Source: Fusobacterium perfoetens ATCC 29250
Lineage (GTDB): Bacteria; Fusobacteriota; Fusobacteriia; Fusobacteriales; Fusobacteriaceae
Length of the DNA stretch: 64,000 nt
NCBI RefSeq assembly: GCF_000622245.1
Contig: NZ_JHXW01000005.1
Span: 62,001 to 126,000 of the forward strand
Direction: 5' to 3'
A model generated the notes under the pieces. It was not told where the DNA came from and did not search any database. It saw only the letters and a list, made by a program, of their open reading frames with translations. Both the position numbers and the translations under genes were made by a program. Below, in pieces: positions 1-6,929 of the stretch (position 1 is its first letter; each line of letters opens with the position of its first letter).

Positions 1-1326
1 ATTAATTACTTTTAAATTGTCTTTTAAAGAACCACTTACTTTTATTCCATAAACAATTCCATTCTCACTTGTATTTGAAACTGTTACTTTACCTTTATTA
101 GTTATTATCTCTTGTTTTATTCCTAGTTCTTGATTCTTTTCTCCTCTCATTGCTTGTATCCCTATAGTGTATGTTTCCTCTGTTGAAGATACTTTTATTT
201 CTCCTTTTTTTTCATTTATAAAATTTGAATTTAGATCAGCTAAAACTACGCCTCTATTATCTGTATCTCCATTAACTACTATCATTCCATTATTAATTCC
301 TTTTGAATTATTATTTAATTCAATTCCAACTGTAAATTCATTTGAAACATCTCCTTCTGTTTCATGTTTATTTTTTCCATTTACAATTATATTTCCATTA
401 TTTTCTATAGTAGCATTTCCATATCCTACCATTCCCAAACCATTATTTTTTATATTTATATTTTTATTATTTATAACTTTAACATTTCCTTTACCAAGCA
501 TTCCTATTACATTATTCCATTTATATCCTTCTCTTATATTTCCCTGTTCATTTTCATTGGTTTTGTAATAGTATATATTTGATTCCATTGTAATTATTCC
601 ATTATTTATTATAATTCCTTGAGAAGATGTTTCTCCATTTATTCCAATTGAATAATTATTTTCAGCTTCTTCTATTACTTCGTCTACTCTATCAGATATA
701 ATATTTATATTTCCATTATTTTCTATTTTTATATTTCCATTCGCTTTTATTCCATTCACAAATAATCCATTAACATTTATTGTTCCTCTATTTTGAATAT
801 CTGAATTTTTCCCGTATATTCCTATTGAATTGTTTCCAAAAACAGTTATCATTGCATTATTTACTAGTTTTCCATTTTCATTATAAATTCCTATAGAATT
901 TCCTTGTTTCAATAAATTATCTAAATTATTTGAACCAGTAGATAAAAATTCCATTGCTAACATTGCTAAATAAGTATTAGAATTTTTTTTAGTAATTGAT
1001 ATATTCCCTCTATTATCTATATCTCCATTTAAAACAGCTATTCCTACAATTCCTTCTGTTCCTTTAGTTAATGTCACACTTCCTTCATTATTATAGTTTT
1101 TATTATTTAAAACAGTACTATCTGTTTTAGCTTCAGTATTATTTATTGTTTCTCTTGGAATATATGAAGGTCCTGAAGAGCTTCCTCCTCCACCTCCACC
1201 ACAAGCAGTCAAAGATAAAACTACACTTCCTGTTATTAAATATTTAACTAATGTTTTTACATCAAAAGAAACCTTTTTCTTTAGATATCTTTTAAATAGC
1301 TTCTCTTCTTTTGACATTTTATTCAT
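1..1326 (-). CDS. Fusobacterial autotransporter adhesin, N-terminal part (3' end outside window)
   Basis: The reading frame is open from ATG 1326 to the window edge (442 codons, no stop). The ATG is preceded by a GGGGTGA ribosome site. Residues 1-42 form a long basic then hydrophobic leader (LFKRYLKKK, then YLITGSVVLSLTAC), as in the autotransporter-associated N-terminal region of fusobacterial type V proteins. LTAC at 39-42 is a lipobox, followed by six glycines and a serine run. The rest is made of Asn/Gly/Ile-rich repeats such as NNGNI and IGI, typical of a passenger beta-helix. The translocator barrel is not in the window. The lipobox suggests the N terminus may be lipidated before or instead of surface transport; that is inference. 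Assignment to a surface adhesin is likely, but ligand and exact family cannot be told. Confidence 0.8.
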   Translation of the reverse strand, partial: MNKMSKEEKLFKRYLKKKVSFDVKTLVKYLITGSVVLSLTACGGGGGGSSSGPSYIPRETINNTEAKTDSTVLNNKNYNNEGSVTLTKGTEGIVGIAVLNGDIDNRGNISITKKNSNTYLAMLAMEFLSTGSNNLDNLLKQGNSIGIYNENGKLVNNAMITVFGNNSIGIYGKNSDIQNRGTINVNGLFVNGIKANGNIKIENNGNINIISDRVDEVIEEAENNYSIGINGETSSQGIIINNGIITMESNIYYYKTNENEQGNIREGYKWNNVIGMLGKGNVKVINNKNINIKNNGLGMVGYGNATIENNGNIIVNGKNKHETEGDVSNEFTVGIELNNNSKGINNGMIVVNGDTDNRGVVLADLNSNFINEKKGEIKVSSTEETYTIGIQAMRGEKNQELGIKQEIITNKGKVTVSNTSENGIVYGIKVSGSLKDNLKVIN

Positions 1327-1475
1327 AATATATCACCCCTTTTTAATTCCTTTTTTAAAATTATACTCTTGAAATATATTTTTTTCAATCTTTTTATATA
1401 AAAAAAATTTTTTTATAACTTTTTTTAAACACTATACATATTAAAATTATAAAATATTCAATTTTTATAAATAAA

Positions 1476-1504
1476 TTGACATTTTCTTTATTTTGTACTA
1501 CAAT
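1476..1504 (+). promoter_or_regulatory. Promoter of the toxin-antitoxin operon
   Basis: TTGACA at 1476-1481 and TACAAT at 1499-1504, separated by 17 bases. This is a near-consensus sigma-70 promoter 25 bases upstream of the antitoxin ATG. Confidence 0.75.
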
Positions 1505-1528
1505 GGTAATACAAAAGAGGTGATAAAG

Positions 1529-1759
1529 ATGGCTGTTATATCTTTAAGATTAAATGAAAATGAAGAAAAATTATTAAGAGAAGTTGCTGAATTTGAAGGT
1601 GTAGGATTATCTTCTTATTTAAAAAAAATAATTTTTGAAAGATTAGAAGATGAGTATGATTTAAAATTAGCTAATGAAGCTTATGAAAAACATATGAAAA
1701 ATGGTGGGAAAACTATAAAATTTGACGACCTTGTTAAAGAATTAGGAGTTGAATTATAG
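1529..1759 (+). CDS. RelB/DUF6290-type ribbon-helix-helix antitoxin
   Basis: This 76-residue protein begins MAVISLRLNENEEKLLREVA, the beta strand plus helix pattern of a ribbon-helix-helix DNA-binding domain. A C-terminal tail (KFDDLVKELG) would bind the toxin. The start at 1529 is chosen because AGAGGTGATAAAG precedes it; an earlier in-frame TTG at 1493 lies inside the promoter. It is followed with a one-base TAGTG overlap by a RelE-like toxin, the usual type II order. The antitoxin should neutralise the toxin and autorepress the promoter at 1476-1504; this is inferred from the family. Confidence 0.85.
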   Translation: MAVISLRLNENEEKLLREVAEFEGVGLSSYLKKIIFERLEDEYDLKLANEAYEKHMKNGGKTIKFDDLVKELGVEL

Positions 1760-2022
1760 TGTATAAAGTTGATTTTTCTATTGAAGCTGCTAATTATATT
1801 AGAAAAATGGATAATTCAACCAAAACAACTCTTTTAAAATGGATTAACAAAAATTTAATTAATTGTGAAGACCCTAGAATCCACGGAAAATCTTTAACAG
1901 GTAATAAAAAAGGAATTTGGAGATATAGAGTTGGAAATTATAGAATATTGTGTAATATCCAAGATGAAATTCTTACAATATTAGTTTTAGAAGTAGGACA
2001 TAGAAGTAAAATTTATAAATAA
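1759..2022 (+). CDS. RelE/ParE-superfamily toxin
   Basis: This 87-residue protein starts at GTG 1759, overlapping the antitoxin TAG by one base, so translation is coupled. It matches the RelE fold: an N-terminal YKVDFSIEAANYIRKMD helix, then GKSLTGNKKGIWRYRVGNYRILC (Arg/Tyr-rich core, residues about 44-66) and a final EVGHRSKIYK. RelE-type toxins cleave ribosome-bound mRNA, while ParE relatives act on gyrase; the RYRVGNYRI core and terminal HRSKIY favour RelE. No truncation is seen and the pair looks intact. Confidence 0.88.
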   Translation: MYKVDFSIEAANYIRKMDNSTKTTLLKWINKNLINCEDPRIHGKSLTGNKKGIWRYRVGNYRILCNIQDEILTILVLEVGHRSKIYK

Positions 2023-2031
2023 AAATAATAA

Positions 2032-2053
2032 TAGGAGGCAGAGATGCCTCCTA
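2032..2053 (+). terminator. Hairpin after relE
   Basis: A perfect 9-bp inverted repeat, TAGGAGGCA / TGCCTCCTA, with a GAGA loop, begins 9 bases after the relE stop. There is no strong T-run, so termination may be weak. Confidence 0.55.
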
Positions 2054-2078
2054 TATTAATTATCTATAAAAACTATCT

Positions 2079-2147
2079 AAAAAGGTTTTTCTGTTGTCCG
2101 CCAACTTGTTAGTCTAATACCTAACTTCTATTTCGGATTTCCTTTTT
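2079..2147. other. Possible structured RNA or terminator element between relE and coaX
   Basis: Three nested complementary pairs are visible: AAAAAGG 2079-2085 with CCTTTTT 2141-2147, TCCG 2097-2100 with CGGA 2134-2137, and GTTAG 2108-2112 with CTAAC 2121-2125. The element ends in a T-run on either strand, so it may simply terminate coaX or readthrough from relE. I do not recognise a known riboswitch. Confidence 0.3.
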
Positions 2148-2182
2148 TATATTATACTATTTTTTTTAAATATAGTCAATTA

Positions 2183-2956
2183 TTATTCCTTATTCATTTT
2201 ATAAAGAGTATATATTCCTCTTATACTTAATTTTGAACTACATTTATCAATTTCTTTTACATATTCACCAATGATTTTACTAAAACCTCCAGTAGCAATT
2301 ACAAAACAATCTTCTCCAACTTCCTCTTTTATTTTTTCAATAAGATATTTAACTTGTCCAATATATCCAAAGAAAGTTGCAGACTGTATTCCTGTTACAG
2401 TATTTCTTCCTAATACACTTTCAGTTTCACAAAACTCAACCTTAGGAAGTCTAGCTGTAGTTCCAAAAAGAGAGTTTATATATGTTCTTGGCCCTGGAAA
2501 AATTCCACCACCAATATAAGTATTCCCTTTTAAAACTTCATAAGTTGTAGCAGTACCAAAATCAAAAATTATTAAATTTTTATCTGGATACTCTTTTAAG
2601 GCTTGAACTACATTTATTATTCTATCAGCTCCCATTCCAGAAGCATCTATATTATCAGCAAACTTAAAAGGTATTTTTTGACTGACACTTACTACAAATA
2701 CATCTAACCCAAAGTATTTTTTTCCAAATCTCTGTAACATACTAGTAATTACAGGAACAACAGAAGAAACCATTATCCCTTCAATATCTTTTACCTCAAT
2801 ATTATTTATATCCATCATACTTTTAAAAAATCCCATAAATTCATCTTCTGTGATTCTATCATTAGTACGATTCCTAAAAGTATTTTCAACGATTCCTTCT
2901 GAATTTAAAATACTAGTTACAATATTAGTATTTCCTACATCAAAAACTATATACAT
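2183..2956 (-). CDS. coaX: Type III pantothenate kinase CoaX
   Basis: CoaX phosphorylates pantothenate, the first step of coenzyme A synthesis, in the cytoplasm. At 257 residues it has the usual family length. The N-terminal phosphate-binding motif DVGNTN (residues 6-11), GADRIINV (about 108-115) and DFGTATT (about 131-137) are the acetate/sugar kinase-fold motifs of type III enzymes. GGGIFPG follows. It is co-directional with, and 9 bases downstream of, the AsmA-like gene, so the two probably share a transcript. Confidence 0.95.
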   Translation of the reverse strand: MYIVFDVGNTNIVTSILNSEGIVENTFRNRTNDRITEDEFMGFFKSMMDINNIEVKDIEGIMVSSVVPVITSMLQRFGKKYFGLDVFVVSVSQKIPFKFADNIDASGMGADRIINVVQALKEYPDKNLIIFDFGTATTYEVLKGNTYIGGGIFPGPRTYINSLFGTTARLPKVEFCETESVLGRNTVTGIQSATFFGYIGQVKYLIEKIKEEVGEDCFVIATGGFSKIIGEYVKEIDKCSSKLSIRGIYTLYKMNKE

Positions 2957-2965
2957 AATTATCTC

Positions 2966-4261
2966 CTATTTACTAAAAATATTTATAAATTCTTCCAATT
3001 TATTTTTTATTTCTTCTTTAGCTTGATTGATTTTTTCTCCATATTTTTGATTAAATTCTTTTTTAATCTTATCAAGTTCTCCTATATCTCCACCTAAATA
3101 AACAGCCACTTTTTCAGCTAGATTACTATTTACAAATACTTTATTAAATTGAGGATTATAATTATATTCCACTTTAATATCATTTATTTTTTCATCAGTT
3201 CCGCCAACAATTACATCTATTCCATCTTTATCTCCTAATAGAGCTTCTGAAATATTTTCCTTATGTAAAATTAAATCTTTAACATCTAATTTTCCTACTA
3301 CAGAAATCTCATCATCTTTAAGAATAATTTTTTGAACTAAGTTAGCCTTTCCAGATACAAAATCTTTTTCTTCTAAAAATTGTGAAACTTCCATATTTTC
3401 AAATTTCATATCAATTTCACCAACAAAAGTTACAAGATTTAAAACTCCTGTTATAGAACTTCTTTCATCTCCAGCATTAGCTCCCAAAGTGAATAATATA
3501 TCTTTATTCATTTTTGATTTATCAGTAGTAACTCCTTGAACTACTCCAAATAAATTTCTTCCTAATAATTCTGTATTTACACTTAAATTTGCAATTTCTA
3601 CTACCCAAGTATCTTCTTTTAACTGAGCTTCATTTTCTTTAAAGTTATATTTCATAGAGTGATATTTATCCACTATATCTGCCATATAGTCTGTAGCTAT
3701 ATTAGAAAGTTTATAATCAACATATTTATCTACAACTGGAATTGTTGTACCTAAAAATACAGCTTTAAGTCTATTATTTCTTTCTAAATCATCAGCAGAC
3801 ATTCCAGATATCATAATTTTATAGTTATTTATGAAATTAGTTGCTATAGTTTTAAATTCATCACTTGTATATTCTTTATTTGCAAGTTGATATTCTCCAT
3901 TTCTTACAGGAGTTTTTACATTTTTTCTATCTGTTTTTTTATTAAGTTCTATATCTCTAATCTCTAGATTTTCTAAAGATATTTTTTTATTTACAAGCTC
4001 ATTAATTTTTATATTTGTAGAAATATTTTTTATATAGATAGCATCTATTGAATCATCTTCTTTACTTTCTATTCCTAAACCTTTTAATTCTAATTTTTCT
4101 TTAAAAACAAAATAATCTACTCCATAAATTCTTACTTTTGTTTCTAAAGAATTGGTTAATTCTTTTTCCAACATTTTCTTTATAAAGACATCTTTTAATC
4201 CAAAGAATCCAATAACTATTAATATTACAAAACAAATTACAATATTTACAATTTTTTTCAT
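2966..4261 (-). CDS. AsmA-like / TIGR03545-like envelope protein
   Basis: This 431-residue protein has one N-terminal membrane segment (VNIVICFVILIVIGFFGL) followed by a long non-cytoplasmic domain. The region after the helix (LETKVRIYGVDYFVFKEKLELKGLGIES) matches the start of AsmA/DUF748/TIGR03545 proteins, which bridge the periplasm of diderm bacteria and are linked to lipid or outer-membrane homeostasis. The C terminus (about 395-430) is a Lys/Glu-rich helix. No enzymatic motif is seen. The family call is tentative; the membrane anchor and periplasmic location are well supported. It lies just upstream of coaX. Confidence 0.55.
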   Translation of the reverse strand: MKKIVNIVICFVILIVIGFFGLKDVFIKKMLEKELTNSLETKVRIYGVDYFVFKEKLELKGLGIESKEDDSIDAIYIKNISTNIKINELVNKKISLENLEIRDIELNKKTDRKNVKTPVRNGEYQLANKEYTSDEFKTIATNFINNYKIMISGMSADDLERNNRLKAVFLGTTIPVVDKYVDYKLSNIATDYMADIVDKYHSMKYNFKENEAQLKEDTWVVEIANLSVNTELLGRNLFGVVQGVTTDKSKMNKDILFTLGANAGDERSSITGVLNLVTFVGEIDMKFENMEVSQFLEEKDFVSGKANLVQKIILKDDEISVVGKLDVKDLILHKENISEALLGDKDGIDVIVGGTDEKINDIKVEYNYNPQFNKVFVNSNLAEKVAVYLGGDIGELDKIKKEFNQKYGEKINQAKEEIKNKLEEFINIFSK

Positions 4262-4412
4262 TTTTTCTCCTCTCGTAATCTATATCTAGTTTTTAATATA
4301 TAGATTATATCACAGTTTATATTTTTTCCTCAATAATAAAATATATATTTAAAAATTCTTATATTAACTTAGACATAATTTTAATGGTTTTTTCTTTAAA
4401 ACTACAAATAAA

Positions 4413-4441
4413 TTGAAAAAAAATGAATAATATGGTAATAT
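4413..4441 (+). promoter_or_regulatory. Putative pssA promoter
   Basis: TTGAAA at 4413-4418, a 17-base spacer, then TAATAT at 4436-4441, about 40 bases before the pssA start. Confidence 0.5.
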
Positions 4442-4482
4442 ATAATGTAAACTTATAAAATCTAAAAATTGGAAGTGATTAT

Positions 4483-5244
4483 ATGGTAGAAAAAAAATAT
4501 TTAGCACCAAATGGAATTACTGCAGCTAATATGCTTCTTGGTTATCTAAGTATTACAGCCTCTATAAAAGGAAATGTTACTCAAGCTATCTGGTTTATAT
4601 TTTTAGCAATGGTTTGTGATGGTCTTGATGGTAAAGCAGCAAGAAAATTTGACGCTTTTAGTGAATTTGGAAAAGAATTTGACTCTTTCTCAGATGCCAT
4701 ATCTTTTGGATTAGCTCCTAGTATACTTGTTTATTCTATACTTTCACAATATCCAAAATATGTAACTTTGGCTATGCCTGTAGCTTTTATATATGCTCTT
4801 TGTGGAGTAATGAGACTTGTAAAATTCAATGTAGTTACAGTTGCTTCTAATGAAAAAGATGACTTTAGTGGAATGCCTATTCCTAATGGAGCTGCTTCTA
4901 TAATTTCTTATCTTTTAATTTGTGATTCTATTAATAATTTTGGATATAATTTATTTAATGTAGAAACTTTTATATCTATTACAGTTATAGCAGCTATTCT
5001 AATGGTTTCAACTATTCCATTTTTAACACCAGACAAGGTATTTAATTTTGTACCTAAAAAGTTTATGCCATTATTTATTATATTCGTTCTAGTAACTTTA
5101 AAATATAGTATGTTTATCTGTTCTTTCTATTATATAATTTATAATTTATTTCAATATCATTTGTATAAAAAAGAACTTAAAAACTCTATAGATAATGATG
5201 TAGAAGAAATCGAAGAAATTAAAGAAGAAGAAATTGAAAAATAA
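4483..5244 (+). CDS. pssA: CDP-diacylglycerol-serine O-phosphatidyltransferase
   Basis: PssA makes phosphatidylserine from CDP-diacylglycerol and serine, the precursor of phosphatidylethanolamine, in the inner membrane. The CDP-alcohol phosphotransferase signature is complete: DGLDGKAAR at about 46-54, then G and two Asp in FGKEFDSFSDA at about 61-71. Several hydrophobic segments follow (about 85-110, 130-150, 160-180, 190-220). The C terminus is strongly acidic (EEIEEIKEEEIEK). The family is usually 170-260 residues, so 253 fits. No decarboxylase gene is adjacent. A terminator follows immediately. Confidence 0.93.
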   Translation: MVEKKYLAPNGITAANMLLGYLSITASIKGNVTQAIWFIFLAMVCDGLDGKAARKFDAFSEFGKEFDSFSDAISFGLAPSILVYSILSQYPKYVTLAMPVAFIYALCGVMRLVKFNVVTVASNEKDDFSGMPIPNGAASIISYLLICDSINNFGYNLFNVETFISITVIAAILMVSTIPFLTPDKVFNFVPKKFMPLFIIFVLVTLKYSMFICSFYYIIYNLFQYHLYKKELKNSIDNDVEEIEEIKEEEIEK

Positions 5245-5260
5245 AAAAAGATAATTTAAA

Positions 5261-5304
5261 AGAGACTATTATAAAATAAATATTTTGTAACAGTCTCTTT
5301 TTTT
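5261..5304 (+). terminator. pssA terminator
   Basis: AGAGACT 5261-5267 pairs with AGTCTCT 5292-5298, with further AT pairing inside. A T7 run ends the element. Confidence 0.85.
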
Positions 5305-5324
5305 ACTACTTTTTTATTTATTCA

Positions 5325-5352
5325 TTGACTTTTAAAAAAAATAATTTATAAT
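5325..5352 (+). promoter_or_regulatory. Promoter upstream of a candidate small RNA
   Basis: TTGACT 5325-5330 and TATAAT 5347-5352 with a 16-base spacer. No ORF with a ribosome site follows; instead a compact hairpin-terminated stretch does. Confidence 0.6.
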
Positions 5353-5358
5353 ATACAT

Positions 5359-5434
5359 ATAAATACCCGTTGGGTACTCATGTGTTAGATTAAACAAGTT
5401 CAGATAGAAGCTCTCAAGAGATTGAGAGCTTTTA
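5359..5434 (+). ncRNA. Candidate small non-coding RNA
   Basis: A roughly 75-base stretch starts just after the promoter at 5325-5352. It opens with hairpin TACCC / GGGTA, then a mostly unpaired middle, then an 8-bp terminator hairpin GCTCTCAA 5410-5417 / TTGAGAGC 5422-5429 with a GAGA loop and a TTTTATT tail. There is no Shine-Dalgarno site or credible ORF. It lies antisense to the 3' untranslated region of the dehydrogenase at 5478-6431, so the terminator may also serve that gene. The RNA itself is inferred. Confidence 0.5.
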
Positions 5435-5477
5435 TTCTGCTCTTAAATATATCCTCAACCTTCGGGATACTAAAATT

Positions 5478-6431
5478 TTATAAGCTTAGAGCAAGTTTAT
5501 AATTTTTCTTCATAATTTCACAAGAAGCTTTAAATTTCTCTAAATCTTCTCTTGACATAGGAAGCTCTATGATTTTTTCTACTCCATTTTTTCCAAGAAT
5601 TGCTGGTACACTGGCATATACATCAGTTTCTTCATATTCACCTTTTAATAAAGTTGATACCATACAAACCTTTCTTTCATCAGCAAATATTGTCTTTATA
5701 AGCTCTACACAAGAAGTCCCTATTCCAAATTCTGTAGAACCTTTACCATTAAGAACTAACCAACCTCCATATCTTGCATCATAAGCTATTTTTTCTAAAT
5801 CAAGATGTCCATAAGTTTCTGGTTCCTCTTTCATTAAATCAAGCAATGATTTTCCAAATATTGTAGCCACAGACCATGGCACCATTTGAGATTCTCCATG
5901 TTCTCCCATTACATAAGCATAGATTGATTTTTGGTCTATATTTAATTCTTTTGATAAAGTTTTTCTAAGTCTAGCAGAGTCTAATGTTGTACTTGTTGAT
6001 AATATTCTATTTGCTGGATAATTTAATTTTGCTTGTAAATAATAAGTTATAACGTCAGCTGGATTAGAGATATCTATAATAATTCCTGAAAATTTAGAAT
6101 TTTTTATTCCTTCAATTACAGATTGTAAACAATTAACAGTTTTTCCTAAAGTATCCATTCTTGTTTCACCTGGCTCTGGTAAAGGTCCAACAGAAACAAC
6201 AATTATATCAGCATCATCAACATCTGAATAATCTCCAGCTTTTACTCTTACCCTATGTGGTAAATATACTACAGCATCATGAGTATCTTCTGCTTGAGCT
6301 ATAGCTTTGTTTTTATCTATATCTATATAAACAAGTTCATCACAAACTCCTTGTGTCACAAGTGAAAATCCTACATGAGAACCTACATGTCCTGCTCCAA
6401 TAACAACAACTTTTCTACTTTTAATTTCCAT
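5478..6431 (-). CDS. L-lactate/2-hydroxyacid dehydrogenase (LDH/MDH family)
   Basis: This 317-residue NAD-dependent enzyme interconverts a 2-oxoacid and an L-2-hydroxyacid. The Rossmann motif GAGHVGSHVG lies at about 12-21. Catalytic residues are visible: Arg in GETRMD, Asp and Arg in TTLDSARLR, and His in GEHGES. The specificity loop reads GPLPEPGETR, so the position that is Gln in true lactate dehydrogenase (NQKPGETR) and Arg in malate dehydrogenase is Pro. Lactate is therefore probable but not certain; a branched or other 2-hydroxyacid such as hydroxyisocaproate is possible. AGGAGGT precedes the start. It is divergent from a lactate permease gene, which supports a role in lactate/2-hydroxyacid metabolism. 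Confidence 0.85.
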   Translation of the reverse strand: MEIKSRKVVVIGAGHVGSHVGFSLVTQGVCDELVYIDIDKNKAIAQAEDTHDAVVYLPHRVRVKAGDYSDVDDADIIVVSVGPLPEPGETRMDTLGKTVNCLQSVIEGIKNSKFSGIIIDISNPADVITYYLQAKLNYPANRILSTSTTLDSARLRKTLSKELNIDQKSIYAYVMGEHGESQMVPWSVATIFGKSLLDLMKEEPETYGHLDLEKIAYDARYGGWLVLNGKGSTEFGIGTSCVELIKTIFADERKVCMVSTLLKGEYEETDVYASVPAILGKNGVEKIIELPMSREDLEKFKASCEIMKKNYKLALSL

Positions 6432-6621
6432 AAATCAAGTACCTCCTAATGTGAAAAAATTATTGTATCAATATTATCACTAAATTATTTTTATTTCTAG
6501 TGAACAATAAAAAATATTTTTTTGTTCGTATTATTTATAAATAAATTATTGAAAATAAAAGATTTTTTATCCATTTTTTATATTTTTTTGTTCTATAAAA
6601 TCAATCAATAAAAAAAATATC

Positions 6622-6650
6622 TTGTCAAAATAAAAAAAATACTGTATTAT
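6622..6650 (+). promoter_or_regulatory. Promoter of the lctP leader
   Basis: TTGTCA 6622-6627, 17-base spacer, TATTAT 6645-6650. Transcription would start near 6657 and run into the 50-codon leader ORF. Confidence 0.7.
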
Positions 6651-6685
6651 TATTCCCAAAGCAAAAATTTTAGGAGGGAACACAA

Positions 6686-6838
6686 ATGTATTTAACTAAC
6701 ATACTTTTAGTAATAATAATACTGATATTATCAATAATATTGCTAGCACTTATTGATAATAAATTTTTATATGCTAAAAAATATGTTAGGTTTAATAATA
6801 TATATTTTCTCAAGATGTATAACTTTTTAATTCTATAA
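6686..6838 (+). CDS. Small hydrophobic leader ORF upstream of lctP (50 aa)
   Basis: ATG 6686 follows TAGGAGGG with a 7-base gap, one of the best ribosome sites in the window. The product has one hydrophobic segment at residues 5-23 (NILLVIIILILSIILLALI) and then a short Lys/Tyr/Phe-rich tail. It ends at TAA 6838, 39 bases before an intrinsic terminator. I do not recognise it. It could be a small membrane protein in its own right or a leader peptide whose translation controls the downstream terminator. Confidence 0.6.
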   Translation: MYLTNILLVIIILILSIILLALIDNKFLYAKKYVRFNNIYFLKMYNFLIL

Positions 6839-6877
6839 GTTTATATAAAAAAATATTTTGAGAAATAGAAAAATTAT

Positions 6878-6902
6878 CAGCCTACATAGGCTGTTTTTTT
6901 TT
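6878..6902 (+). terminator. Intrinsic terminator between leader ORF and lctP
   Basis: CAGCCTA 6878-6884 / TAGGCTG 6887-6893 followed by nine T residues. It stands 27 bases before the lctP start, so it must be read through or bypassed for expression from the leader promoter. Confidence 0.8.
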
Positions 6903-6929
6903 ACAAATTTTTTAGGGAGGGATATACCA

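Noticed and set aside
167..582. Plus-strand frames in the first kilobase
   Set aside because: They are low-complexity reverse frames of the minus-strand autotransporter repeats and have no ribosome sites.
6858..6929. An upstream extension of lctP by 24 residues
   Set aside because: It would be encoded across the intrinsic terminator and has no ribosome site; GGGAGGG precedes ATG 6930.
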